Source of the DNA: Antedon mediterranea | Taxonomy: Eukaryota; Echinodermata; Crinoidea; Comatulida; Antedonidae | Reading direction: 5' to 3' | NCBI RefSeq assembly: GCF_964355755.1 | Contig: NC_092670.1 | Coordinates: 35,141,795 to 35,205,794, forward strand | Length of the DNA: 64,000 nt | In this document: positions 1 to 11,402 of the stretch, piece after piece | Numbering within the stretch: the first letter of the stretch is position 1 | Layout: each line of letters opens with the position of its first letter | The notes under the pieces: model-generated | The model's input: the letters and a program-made list of their open reading frames with translations, nothing else | Databases searched by the model: none | Told to the model about the DNA's origin: nothing | Position numbers and translations under genes: made by a program

Positions 1-306
1 TTGTCCTAATGAAATTTTTTTTTCCAATATGCCATTTTAATGTCACATATGATAATAGTTATTCACTTTTACCAAAAATTGGGTAAAAAAACCAATATTA
101 AACTGAAATAATTGTAATTTAAGGCAACAATAGTCAAATTAACTGCCAGCCAATGTGTTTTTCATTGAATATACCTTTTTTTTTTACAAGTGAAAACATT
201 GTTTTTTCTACAGAAGTGATTAACTTGATTAAAACTACCATATGCCTACTCAAAATTTGATTTTATTAATCTTCATTTTTCATGTTTCTGGAGGACAATA
301 CATCTT
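1..306 (-). mobile_element. Family B inverted-repeat element, cut by window edge
   Basis: Non-coding element of family B. Its right end reads GAGGACAATACATCTT, the reverse complement of the AAAGATGTATTGTCC terminus seen at 1331 and 11403. Its interior (a stretch matching GGCATTTTAATGTCACAT, then the purine tract and TAATAAAGTTAATCACTT in reverse) is shared with the copies at 1331, 11403, 25585, 29965 and 61032. The left end lies outside the window. No open frame of note. Best read as a MITE (short non-autonomous DNA element); the transposase family is not identified. Confidence 0.65.
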
Positions 307-369
307 ATACTTCTTCCCTGATGGTCATACATAATTTTCTACATGTCTTGATTGGATATATACTGGTAA

Positions 370-420
370 TACCAGGGAGTTGTAAAATAAATTGAAATTG
401 TATTTTACAACTCCCTGGTA
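370..420. repeat. Perfect 20-bp hairpin
   Basis: Positions 370-389 (TACCAGGGAGTTGTAAAATA) are the exact reverse complement of 401-420, separated by an 11-nt loop. Read directly from the sequence. It could be a tiny foldback element or a structured RNA; nothing next to it favours either. Confidence 0.85.
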
Positions 421-1330
421 ATTCTTCCACTGAATCTCGAAACTACTGTACTGTATAAAAGTGCGTTGACTGAAGTCCATCCTGATGTTTTGGCTATGGT
501 GTATCCTGCTTCAGTATTTCCACTAGTATGATAAAAATTATACTGCATTCATTTATATCAAAAATAACATAATATGAAAAAAATGATGACTAGTTGATGT
601 TACATAATGTCACTTAATTGTTCTGGAAAATATGAACATGCACACCGCTACTGTATATTTTGTAGTAGGCCTTTAATGTAATTAAATTAAATTTAAGCAG
701 GTGATAATGTGACCATGTCCAACCATCATATCCAATTAAGTTTAAATGCTGAAACCGCATACAATGTACACTTGTTGTTTGTGGTCAGTATTAATAACCA
801 AATATTGATAAATGATTTATGGTTGGTAGTGTTTGTAGATGTAATTCAAGCAACAGATTCCTGTAATCTATCCAAAGTTGTCTAATCATAGCCAAATTCC
901 ATGATACAGCATATCTCATGTGTTTCTCATGTGACATCTGTATCATTTCTTTTCATAAACTCTTAATCAAAACTTCCTTGATACAGGCACTTGTGTGATA
1001 CACATGACCTGCTGTATTATGGAGTTTGCCTATGATACAGGAAAAAATATTGTCATATAGTATGTGGATATACCGCATTTTGAACCATAAAGTTAAACCC
1101 AAATGTTGATATCTGATGCAGTCCTCTACTTTGATCGATATCAAAATGATCAACTTTAAAGTTCTTACTTATTTAATTACCTTACTTATTTGACCTCCAT
1201 CCACACACATGTTTCTTTTAATCTAATTTATAATTAATCTATGTTTTGTCAGAATGAACAATTAAATTATTTGATGTATGTAGAAAATTTAATAAACAAA
1301 CAAACAATAATATTTAAACTTTAGTGATTT

Positions 1331-1767
1331 TTTAAAGATGTATTGTCCCCCAAAAACATGAAAAATGAAGATTAATTAAATTAGACTTTGAATATGTTAT
1401 TTTGTAGTTTTAATAAAGTTAATCACTTCTATAGAAAAAAAAACGAAAAAAAATAATGTTTTCACTTATAAAATGATGGTTAAACCAAAAATCCATTGGC
1501 TGGCAGCAAATTTGACAATTTTTTGCTTTAAATTACATTTTTTTCATGGAAATACATTTTTGTTTCGATCCAATTTTTTATAAAAGTGGATAACTATTAA
1601 TATTATGTTGCAAGAAATTTGACAATTTTTTGCTTTAAATTACATATTTTTCAGGGAAATACATTTTTGTTTCGATCCAATTTTTTATAAAAGTGGATAA
1701 CTATTATGTTGCAATAAAATGGCATATTAAAAAAAAAATTGTAAGAATTATTTGTTCATCTTTAAAC
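1331..1767 (+). mobile_element. Family B inverted-repeat element, expanded copy
   Basis: Begins TTTAAAGATGTATTGTCC and ends with the inverted counterpart CATCTTTAAA. It carries an internal direct duplication: the block starting AATTTGACAATTTTTTGC near 1509 is repeated near 1616. This makes the copy about 430 bp instead of about 300-340. It lies downstream of the end of the minus-strand gene at 1907. Confidence 0.7.
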
Positions 1768-1906
1768 TTTATCAAAATGTTTATTTAAATAAAACCGGCG
1801 TTCAAATTTGATAGCTTGTGAATTTAATGAATGTTTTTTTTTCCGATGAAGAAAAATAGATATACACTTAAAGTCCCCTACAACATAACCTGACGAGGAC
1901 CACAAG

Positions 1907-2451
1907 TTATGGCTCAACCAATGATCTGAACCGTCTGTAAAAATCAAAGGCCGACAGCTTTACTTGCAGTGTCGTCGATAAATAAGCCATGTCAAAATTA
2001 AGCCATTCCCAGTGGATGTTCGTTCCATGAGAATTTCCTCTTCCTCTGGATTCACTAGCGACCACTGTCAAACCCCATGTCCAGTTAAAAGCAACATTTG
2101 ACACCGGACTGTCCTTCCTTGCTTTCAGTATGATTGATGTTGTATTCCTCTGATAGAAGATAAATAAATACTTAATTTGATGTTTTGAAATCGATATAAA
2201 TGACTCAATTTTGTTTAAATGTTTGCATAGGAAACACAATTGGGCACTCACCCCTTACTCATCGACATCGGGCTGACCCCTTTTGAACTCCTGTAGGGAG
2301 AGGGTAATTTCTTTAGAGTTGAAAACAATTTCCTTGGTAATGGGGATTACATAAGAAAATAGCAGCTCAACCTACCATTTTTATAATGCGAGCTGGCAGG
2401 TCAAGGCAGCTTTCTTCCCTTGGGAAACGCAACTCCAATCGCTTGCAAGGC
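1907..2451 (-). CDS. Unidentified protein-coding gene, last two exons
   Basis: Two consecutive exons fit together exactly on the minus strand. The upstream exon is 2451-2376 (76 nt), preceded by TTTCAATCCTAG and followed by the donor GTAGGT; it enters one base into a codon and ends in phase 0. After a 226-nt intron, the second exon starts at 2149 after CTTCTATCAG and reads open to a TGG-proximal stop at 1907-1909. The joined peptide starts PCKRLELRFPREESC, then ARIIKM, then RNTTSIILKARKDSP, and includes NWTWGLTVVAS and HGTNIHWEWLNFDMAY, rich in Trp as in a folded domain. An alternative donor (GTAAAG at 1963) would leave the second exon at 62 codons, in phase 0. An AATAAA hexamer on the same strand near 1780 would suit a 3' end. 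I do not recognise the family and found no upstream exons. Confidence 0.55.
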
Positions 2452-3009
2452 CTAGGATTGAAAGTTAGGGGGGCCTAGCTGCCAAATGCTCAGTGCACTA
2501 ACTTATGACATGGATGAATGACATTCTATATGATGTGTAAGGGTGCTGTTGATAGAATTGCGGACACAGGTGATTTTAGTGTTGATAGAAACGGCACAGG
2601 CTTTTGGAACAGGTTACCATATATAGATCTTGAAATAAGCATTTCACACACACAGTCATAAAACCACAAACAGTAAAGGTGAAAATTGGATGTCATTAAG
2701 TGTAAATTGATTTAAATTTAATTTAACCAACGACCATGCAGCCAATTATCAACGTGATTAAGATCCCGATTGACAACTTCAATTGTTAATTGTGGTTTTT
2801 AATCGTTTAATTATTTAATTGTTTGCTGATTGGATTGGGTTAATGAATTGTTGTTGATTCAATAGGATCTGATACTTTAATTTATTGATATACTATGCTG
2901 ATACTTGAACTGATCAAGTCCTTATGGAGTTAAGAACTAATTATGGTAAACACATGTGTCCAAAGGAAATTGTTTAGACTGTTTGGTATATATGTACTGT
3001 ACAACATTT

Positions 3010-3236
3010 TTTTGAATAATAAATATTTTTTTAAATAAATTGTTTTACTCAATATTATGGTTTGACTACATTAAGGTATTAATTTACTGTAGTAATTACT
3101 TAAATGTTTCTTTATAGATTCATAAATATTTAGATTGCACTTGCCCATTTTATTTGAATAATAAATATTGTTAAAAATAAATTGTTTTACTCAATATTAT
3201 GATTTGGCTACATTAAGGTATTACTTTACTGTTTCT
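3010..3236. repeat. Diverged direct duplication
   Basis: A block of about 90 bp beginning TTGAATAATAAATATT and containing TTGTTTTACTCAATATTATG occurs at about 3010-3103 and again at 3151-3236 with a few substitutions. The stretch 2452-3660 otherwise holds AT-rich sequence in which I see no gene. Confidence 0.6.
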
Positions 3237-3661
3237 TTATTGATTTATCAATGGTTAATTAATTATATGATTATTTTATTTAGAATTGTATTGATTGATA
3301 ATGATATTAATATAGCCTATAAAATAAAAATAGCCTGTATAGTAGTAGAAAAGAGGAACATTCAAAATTTTGACAATTTAAATATATGTTTGATAATTGT
3401 AGCCTTATTTAGATGGCACTTGCGCAAAATAAACTAAAAAAACCAAAACAAAATACCAAAATCAACATGGTGTGGTCTAGTCTTTAGGGATGGATGATAG
3501 GCCAACTTTAACAATTAAGAAGTCCCAGTGTATCATATCAAATCATTAGCCAAAAGCTATTCTTAGTTACAATGTGGAACCTTTCTGGTCAACCACAGAA
3601 CCTGCAAGGCTGTATCAGATGTTGTTTAAAACACAATTGATGTAGATCCGCTAACATCTAG

Positions 3662-3770
3662 TTTTACCCATCATGCAAACAGTTTACCAGGATGCTTCTT
3701 AATACTCTTGATCTCATTCCGGTTGATCTACTGGGGATATACAGGTTTGTTGACCTGTTGGCTACAGCAG
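3662..3770 (+). other. Possible isolated coding exon
   Basis: A 109-nt open stretch lies between an acceptor-like AACATCTAG (ending 3661) and a strong donor GCAG|GTGAGT at 3771. Translated in the first frame it reads FYPSCKQFTRMLL, NTLDLIPVDLLGIYR, FVDLLATA, which looks protein-like. A TAG closes this frame at the acceptor itself. About 100 bp upstream another open frame (VEPFWSTTEPARLYQ) is out of register, so this may instead be a decayed retroelement or pseudogene. No partner exon with matching phase was found. Confidence 0.25.
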
Positions 3771-4372
3771 GTGAGTGACCAGTTCGTCTGTCTAGACATT
3801 GATGCAGGTGGTTTGTACCAAAGGAAATGACAGGGTCTTCTTTACTCCATTTTTAGCCCTTTTAGCCGTTTTTCTGTGACTTATTAAAGAAAAAGTTTCC
3901 AGTGTATACCTTTGTCAAGCCTGTAGCCACGGAGGTTCGTAGGGTTCGAAAGAACTCTCCTTTTTCCTGAGGTGCCCTTTTCAAAATAGATATTAGCAGT
4001 GAAATTTCTAATAAATGTGCTTAACTTTGGCTAATCATACCTAGCCAACAGATAAATTATTTTTATCTACAGTAGGTAGCCCAAAATATCTCATCTGAGC
4101 TATGGGCGAATATAATAAAATAAACACCTCTACAAAGATTTTTACTCGGGGTACCCGAGTCTAGGACTTATTTTCTCCTCCATCTGGACACTATTGAGTG
4201 CGATTTATAACTACTCCTCCCTTATTCGTTGTAGTATTGAGCTGGGATTTGGCATGAATACTACAGGGACATGTCCTCAAAGCTATAGAGCCGGATTTCT
4301 TATTTGTTAATTAATTTGTTTAATTAAGAAGCCACAATGTGTGACACACACCAGCGTTTTGTTATTATATTC

Positions 4373-4444
4373 GGCTTCTTGCCGCAGTGGTTATCACGTC
4401 TGCTTAACACGCAGAAGGTCCCCGGTTCGAGCCCGGGCGAAACC
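4373..4444 (+). tRNA. tRNA-Val(AAC)-like gene, probably degenerate
   Basis: A 72-nt unit with a 5-bp anticodon stem (TCTGC/GCAGA), loop TTAACAC with anticodon AAC at 4406-4408, and a perfect T arm (CCCGG, loop TTCGAGC, CCGGG). The acceptor stem GGCTTCT/CGAAACC pairs at five of seven positions and the D stem is weak. Nine T residues follow, a good RNA polymerase III terminator. The whole unit is embedded in a repeat that recurs at 28 kb, so it is more likely a tRNA-derived element than a working tRNA. Confidence 0.55.
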
Positions 4445-4652
4445 TTTTTTTTTAAACTTTATGGTGAAAAGTACTGTATACTCAATATGATATACAGTAT
4501 ATCTTATTTTTATTATTTTTTTAAATACTTATTTTGTGTAATCGGTAATTATCAATTTTACACATGTTTATTTTGCTTTGTGCTTATTACCATATTTATT
4601 TGTAATTTAAATGGATTAAAAAACTTTGTGTAACCCACATTTTTGGTGTAAG

Positions 4653-4704
4653 AGGTATCGTAGTGTAGTGGTTATCAAGTCTGCTTAACACGCAGAAGGT
4701 CCCC
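4653..4704 (+). pseudogene. Truncated tRNA-Val(AAC)-like unit
   Basis: Begins GGTATCGTAGTGTAGTGG and reads through the anticodon arm (loop TTAACAC) to AAGGTCCCC, then joins unrelated repeat sequence before the T arm. The homologous unit at 28123-28193 is full length, so this copy lost its 3' part, apparently at the junction with the second copy of the flanking block. Confidence 0.6.
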
Positions 4705-6365
4705 CGAGTATATCTCGTTTTACTACTCGGGGGGTACCTGAGTCTAGGACTCTCTCATCTTTTCCTCTTCTTCTTCCATCCGGACACTATTGAGTAAAAA
4801 GTGCGATTTATAAAGTACTACTCCTCCCTTAAATTATTCGTTGTAGTATTGAGCTGGGATTTGGCATGAATTTACTACATGGACATGTCCTCAAAGCTAT
4901 AGAGCCGGATTTTTTAATTTCAAACCGGATGCAGCCATATCACGTCTCAAAGATGGTACCGTATAGCCGTATTTGGTAGCGAGGTTATTTATGTGTATGT
5001 GACGTTACATCCGGTCTTATGACGTATTTACAGCTTCTTTTGCTGTACCCCGAGTATCACACATTCGTGCTTGTTAAAAGATGTACAGTATTAAATTAAC
5101 GGATGCTGAGCAAGAACAGTGCGACAGTATTTGTGAATTAAAATAAATTGTGAAAATGATCAAGACGCTTGATTTGTTGATAATAAAAGTAATGGTTTAT
5201 GTAGGCTAAAAAAACTAATTCAAAAGTTTTTTTCTACTTTTCTGATATTGTGTATCTTAACGGATTCAGTATAGCCATTTCATTGCTAATTTCACAGTGG
5301 AAAATTTGTCTATGATCTTACAGAACTGTGACTCAAACTTGTAAATACTTGGCTCTTGTTTTACCTGTTATGCCACGGCATAATCAATCAATCAATCAAT
5401 CGTTATAAGCCTAAATAAAAAAAATAAATAAATTTGTTGAAATTAGATAATCCTAACAGCCACAGGTGGAAACGATAAGATTTTTTAAATTAAGGAAATT
5501 ATGAAATGTGTTTGGAGGCCTAGTAAATAATCACCATACTAAACATAATTTGTTTTTACTATAAGCATAGAAACTTAGAGGGCTGCCTAGAAGAACAAAT
5601 TCAATGATTAGAAAATAATACTACAATTTTTTTTATTGGTAATAATATTGCGCAGTATAAATACGTTTATACTCGCGGAAGTAGATGTCTATTGGCTGTG
5701 CAGGGCCGAGCTTCAAACTGATTGGTTGATATGCATATGGAGTCATTTTGGAACATTCCATTGGTTGAATGTGTTTTTTAGCTTATTCCAAAGCTTACAA
5801 AGACCACAGTATTGTAACATTCCATGGGTTGAACGCATTTTAGAGCTTTGATTATATTGGAGAGCGCAAGTACCAAAATTAAACTAATCCCGGATCACTT
5901 AGGCTAGTGGTTTTGTGTAAACACTATGTTGATATTTAAATTTTAAGACTTTAATATTCTGCTTATGTTTCATATCCATACGCTTTACTTTCATGAATAC
6001 CACATGTTAAAAAGTTACAAATACGAGACAATCGTTAATCGCTCTACTTCCCCCGCCTCATTATTTTTCAATAATTTGCTTTGAAAAAGATTAAAGTTAA
6101 TTTTATTTGTTTGCTAGAATGTAGTTTTTCCAAAGAAATTGTGTTTTTGAAAACCACATCAAAAGTTCCTTTAAGATATTTACATTGATTTGTATGATTA
6201 GATTGAATGATCTGAATGTAAACATTTAGATCTTGCTTTTTGAAAAAAAAAAAAATAGGAAGCGGTGACGATGACCTGCTCAAATCCATAATTGAAAAAG
6301 ATAAGGGGAAATTCTAGGTCATCCATTCTCCAGTTATGCTACTGTTTAATGCTCTGTGGAGCACC

Positions 6366-7330
6366 CTATACACACCTATTCAGGATACACCCCTATACAC
6401 CCCTATCCAGGATACACCCCTATTCAGGATACACCCCTATACACACCTATTCAGGATACACCCCTATACACCCCTATCCAGGATACACACCTATTCAGGA
6501 TACACCCCTATACACCCCTATTCAGGATACACCCCTATACACCCCTATCCAGGATACACTCATATTCAGGATACGCCCATATTCAGGATACGCCCATATT
6601 CAGGATACGCCCATATTCAGGAGACTCCCATTTCAGGAGACTCCCATTTCAGGATACATCCCTATCCAGGATACACCCCTATCCAGGATACGCCCATATT
6701 CAGGATACGCCCATATTCAGGATACGCCCATATTCAGGATACGCCCATATTCAGGAGACTCCCATTTCAGGATACATCCCTATCCAGGATACATCCCTAT
6801 CCAGGATACGCCCCTATTCAGGATACGCCCCTATTCAGGATACGCCCATATTCAGGATACGCCCATATTCAGGATACGCCCATATTCAGGATACGCCCAT
6901 ATTCAGGAGACTCCCATTTCAGGAGACTCCCATTTCAGGATACATCCCTATTCAGGATACATCCCTATTCAGGAAACTCCCATTTCAGGATACACCCCTA
7001 TTAAGGTTACACCCCTATTATTCAGGATACACCCCTATAAAGGATACATCCTTATTCAGGATATACCCCTATTAAGGTTACAGCCTTATTCAGGATACAC
7101 ACTTATTCAGGATACAGCCTTATTCAGGATACACACTTCTTCAGGATACAGCCTTATTCAGGATACAGCCTTATTTAGGATACACCTCTATTCAGGATAC
7201 ATCCCTATTCAGAATACACCTCTATTCAGGATACATCCCTATTCAGAATACACCCTTATTCAGGATACACCTCTATTCAGGATACATCCCTATTCAGAAT
7301 ACACCCTTATTCAGGATACACCCCTAATAA
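6366..7330 (+). repeat. 17-bp minisatellite, open in all three plus frames
   Basis: More than fifty tandem units of CAGGATACACCCCTATT and close variants (GATACGCCCATATT, GATACATCCCTATT, GGAGACTCCCATTT), with some units of altered length. Because 17 is not a multiple of three and the unit has no stop in any register, each frame reads through and encodes the same 17-residue cycle, including TPIQDTPLFRIHPYSGY. Long open frames of 222-355 codons here are therefore expected from the repeat alone. I see no splice context or other sign of a gene, so I treat it as a non-coding array. Confidence 0.9.
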
Positions 7331-7384
7331 ACAGAAAGAAACAAAACTGTGGTACTTAATGGTACATTAATCCCTCTGAAATGA

Positions 7385-7530
7385 AGCTAAGGTATAGGCC
7401 AACTTGGACTTGGTGCATTAAAATCCCCCATAATGAAGCTGCTAAGGTATAGGCCAACTTGGACTTGGTGCATTAAAATCCCCCATAATGAAGCTGCTAA
7501 GGTATAGGCCTACTGGAATTGGGTGCATGC
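7385..7530. repeat. 55-bp tandem duplication
   Basis: AAGGTATAGGCCAACTTGG starts at 7389 and 7444, with a diverged third start at 7499, giving a period of 55 bp over about 2.5 units. It directly follows the 17-bp array. Confidence 0.85.
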
Positions 7531-7534
7531 AAAT

Positions 7535-8535
7535 CGTCACAGCCAATTAAATGTACTTAAAACATATGTACATACTGACATTTATATTTAAAGAAAAAAA
7601 TAAGTCATGTCTTTACAGTTAAAATTTGAATTTAAAACATACCAAAAAGAAAATTAATCCATCTTCTTGTCATGATTAAGACATAATGTTTCCTATAATG
7701 ATAAATTTAGTTTCATGATTTTTATGGTAACTTGAGTCATGCGGATTGACAACAATAAATTTGAATGTTATATTATTGTCTCCTCTACCAAAATAAACAT
7801 TACTATAAATCATGTTTTATATTACTTTGTGTATTTAAGTTACATGATCTTTCAATACTATAATAATAATAATATAATAAATACTTTATTTTAACACGGA
7901 AAAGCTTGTGTCACCATAAAGGTGTGAGCAACTAACATTAATACATTACAAATTTAAAAATAACAAATTTTAAAAATAACAAATTAAAGAACAAAAATAT
8001 ATGAACAGAAACCTTAATTACATTTATGCTAAGAGTACAAAATAAATAATAAATAATAAATTACACCAATAATTCTTTTTAAGTATTTACATTTGTAGCA
8101 TTTATTTGTTTTTATTTATTGTTTGATAGTCTTATAGAAGATTTATTTTAGGAAGTTTTATTTTAGAAAGTTTGTTCAATAATCATCTATAATGACGACA
8201 AACACAAATAAGTGTATTTTCGAAAATCTGGGAACACCTAATCGCATTTATCCACTTATTAATTTTTTATATTTTGTATATGCTTTTTAATCTGTATATT
8301 TTTACTGTACTGTGTATTTTACTTTGTGTTTTAAACATTTTACTGATTTTATTCTATTTTTATATTAAGTGCCATGAGAAAAACCAATTTCAAATCTTTC
8401 GTTGAATTATTTGACAATAAAGTAATATCTTGTATGACTAAGTGCTTATGAACTAACAGTGCAGGCCTGTGTTTGTTGTCATAGAAAGAACATAAACATT
8501 AAACTAAAAAAAATCTCAAAAGCACAACAAAAAAT
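7535..8535. other. AT-rich spacer, possible retroposon tails
   Basis: No gene seen. At 7861-7890 the run TAATAATAATATAATAAA followed by TACTTTATTTTAACACGG resembles the reversed 3' end of a non-LTR retroposon. At 8395-8435 GACAATAAAGTAATATCTTG resembles a retroposon or transcript 3' end. Both are weak impressions. Confidence 0.3.
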
Positions 8536-9735
8536 GACATAGCAGAGGATAACTTGGATAAGTTGGAATGCTTGTTTCAGAAGGAATGCTCTACATGATA
8601 TAGCAGAGGATAACTTGGATAAGTTGGAATGCTTGTTTCAGAAGGAATGCTCTACATGATATAGCAGAGGATAACTTGGATAAGTTGGAATGCTTGTTTC
8701 AGAAGGAATGCTCTACATGATATAGCAGAGGATAACTTGGATAAGTTGGAATGCTTGTTTCAGAAGGAATGCTCTACATGATATAGCAGAGGATAACTTG
8801 GATAAGTTGGAATGCTTGTTTCAGAAGGAATGCTCTACATGATATAGCAGAGGATAACTTGGATAAGTTGGAATGCTTGTTTCAGAAGGAATGCTCTACA
8901 TGATATAGCAGAGGATAACTTGGATAAGTTGGAATGCTTGTTTCAGAAGGAATGCTCTACATGATATAGCAGAGGATAACTTGGAATGCTTGTTTCAGAA
9001 GGAATGCTCTACATGATATAGCAGAGGATAACTTGGATAAGTTGGAATGCTTGTTTCAGAAGGAATGCTCTACATGACATAGCAGAGGATAACTTGGATA
9101 AGTTGGAATGCTTGTTTCAGAAGGAATGCTCTACATGATATAGCAGAGGATAACTTGGATAACTTGGAATGCTTGTTTAAGAAGGAATGCTCTACATGAT
9201 ATAGCGGAGGATAACTTGGATGCTTGTTTCAGAAGGAATGCTCTACATGACATAGCAGAGGATAACTTGGATAAGTTGGAATGCTTGTTTCAGAAGGAAT
9301 GCTCTACATGACATAGCAGAGGATAACTTGGATAAGTTGGAATGCTTGTTTCAGAAGGAATGCTCTACATGACATAGCGGAGGATAACTTGGATAAGTTG
9401 GAATGCTTGTTTCAGAAGGAATGCTCTACATGATATAGCAGAGGATAACTTGGAAAAGTTGGAATGCTTGTTTCAGAAGGAATGCTCTACATGATATAGC
9501 AGAGGATAACTTGGAATGCTTGTTTCAGAAGGAATGCTCTACATGATATAGCAGAGGATAACTTGGATAAGTTGGAATGCTTGTTTCAGAAGGAATGCTC
9601 TACATGACATAGCAGAGGATAACTTGGATAAGTTGGAATGCTTGTTTCAGAAGGAATGCTCTATATGACATAGCAGAGGATAACTTGGATAAGTTGGAAT
9701 GCTTGTTTCAGAAGGTATGCTCTACATGATATAGT
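8536..9735. repeat. 61-bp minisatellite, about 19 units
   Basis: Regular tandem array. Successive starts of ATAGCAGAGG are at 8539 and 8600 and continue at 61-bp steps. Each unit contains GAGGATAACTTGGATAAGTT and AAGGAATGCTCTACATGA. A few units (near 8970, 9200 and 9510) lack the 10-20 bp around GGATAAGTT. Units are nearly identical, implying recent amplification. No long open frame. Confidence 0.95.
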
Positions 9736-10600
9736 AAGACAACACAAAACAATTAAATGTTATATAAAAATACAACTTATGAAATTATCTATAAATTGCA
9801 CAACAAATTTTAAATATAAAAATATACTGTTCAATTACGATTAAATGCAATTGTCATCATTTAAATATTTTTTTTTGCCTTTAAAAATGTGGAGGCCAGA
9901 GGTAGATCCATCATTAAAGATTAGTGGGAGCTAAATATTTAATAAATGATAAAAATGAGTTGCAGAAAAATAAAAAATAGTCATTATTTTTTTTTTTTTA
10001 AAGACATGGCTGTTAAATCTTAGAGGGGTGGGGAGGGGTGCCAGAAGAGTTCCATCTAGCCTCTGGAAAGCACCAGAAGAAACGTCATCGTCCAATAAAT
10101 GTGTTGATAATGTTTTTTTCATATTTGATGGACACGTGTGAAATTGAGATATTGATATTGGTTTTCCATACATGTACATTGTTAATACTACCTCCAGGTA
10201 TTACAAATATGAACATTCAACCACATTGGTAATAACAATAGCAGTGAAACATAATGATGCTACCACACTTGTTCCCACTGTTCAAAGATAGAAAAAAACC
10301 TATTAAACCTATTAAGTGGTAATGTGTGATATGATGAAATCATTTATTCCTGTCAAATGTACTGTTACGTTGAGAGGCAATAATGTTTTAACACTCCTCC
10401 CACCCTATTCAAGGAGCACCTCTATTGGGTCCTGAAGGTGTTCCCATAGAGTTTCCCATCAATTCAAACAATATCTTATTTCATTTTATATTTATATTAA
10501 GTTTTTCTGTGTTATATAAATCCAAAGGCAAATTACTGAAAAAAAATGACAATGCTGTGGGTATCAGTGGCTGGATCTCAATGGAAATACAAAAAAAAAA
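9736..10600. other. Spacer without recognised features
   Basis: AT-rich sequence with long A and T runs. I see no exon, RNA gene or clear repeat. A short ORF pair on opposite strands at 9931-10232 has no support beyond being open. Confidence 0.5.
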
Positions 10601-10644
10601 AAGCGAAAAGCTAAATCAAAACAATAAAGTAAACAGCCAGAAAA

Positions 10645-10685
10645 GTTAGCAGAGCTTTCGGGCAACACTAGCCCTTCATCAGTGC
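10645..10685 (-). ncRNA. Hammerhead-ribozyme-like core, degenerate
   Basis: On the minus strand CTGATGA (10682-10676) is followed by a 4-bp stem II (GGGC 10674-10671 with GCCC 10663-10660), GAAA (10659-10656) and a short stem III AGC-TCT-GCT (10656-10648) with A as the residue before the cleavage point. These are the conserved hammerhead elements in order. Departures: an extra A sits between CTGATGA and stem II, and the flanks do not form a convincing stem I. Small type I hammerheads of this form are known from Penelope-like elements and retrozymes, so this is probably a relic of one. Confidence 0.4.
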
Positions 10686-11402
10686 AAGTGAGGGAAATTT
10701 GATAAAGTCATAGCATAAGAGTTGGCAAGTGCTGCCTGTGTGGACAGGAATAAAAGAAATATAACAATAGAAACAGTGTGTTGAATGGTGGGTGGAGACT
10801 GAATAAGAGTAGAAAACAAAGAAGGTAGCTTGGTAGAGATATAAACAATTTTGGAATGGAACTAAAAAATGCTGTGTTATATATATATACAGTATGCAAA
10901 AATCTGTAATGTGCCTTACTTTAGCCTATATTTACTTTGTGTCTTATTTGTTTATGTGTTGTCTTGTCATTGTCATGTTTTTATTGTCCTGTCCGTTTTA
11001 TATGTAAAAGGTAGCCATAAAACGAGCTTTGCTCTTTGGTTTTTCCCTCTATTTTTGCTTTTTTTTTTAAAACCTTTTATCTCATCATACTATCCTTATA
11101 ATTTGGAAAAAAATTGAATCTTGAATCTATTGTACTTCATTTTATGTAGGTAGTGTTTCAACACTTTAATCCCTCTGATGGGACTTTTGAGGTGAGTTTT
11201 CTTAACATAATTTATGGACCAGTGCACTGTCATTTTCTGATTGTATGTCTTGGTAATTTTGCCAATGGGTGTTTATCTGGGAACACCATGCATGAAATCT
11301 GCAATAGTGTTAATTTGTGTGCTGATTGCTTTAATGCGGTTTGGTATATACAGACATCATGGAATGCAGAATGTCACATCTCAAAATTTGTTGCATAAAA
11401 CT

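Larger units (their letters stand above)
4137..5075 (+). mobile_element. Composite repeat with tRNA-like units, copy 1
   Basis: Homologous, in the opposite orientation, to 28005-28900. Shared blocks are GGGTACCCGAGTCTAGGACT, TCCGGACACTATTGAGT (or the variant TCTGGACACT), CTCAAAGCTATAGAGCCGGA, a pair of tRNA-Val-like units about 210 bp apart, and a distal block with CACGAATGTG and a TGACGTCA-like site. In this copy the GGGTACCCGAGTCTAGGACT block occurs twice (4149 and 4730), so part of the element is duplicated around the tRNA pair. No protein coding is visible. The tRNA-like units provide internal RNA polymerase III promoters, so a SINE-like or tRNA-capturing origin is plausible. Confidence 0.6.

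Noticed and set aside
2525-2620. Open minus-strand stretch as an upstream exon of the 1907-2451 gene
   Set aside because: It contains the repeated GTTGATAGAA motif, lacks a suitable donor, and does not give the needed phase.
6366-9735. CRISPR-like array
   Set aside because: Units are contiguous without unique spacers and the DNA is clearly from an animal nucleus.
11150-11191. 42-nt open exon-like stretch (VVFQHFNPSDGTFE) between TTTATGTAG and GAG|GTGAGT
   Set aside because: Splice signals are good but it is very short, has no partner exon, and sits beside retroposon-like and family B sequence.
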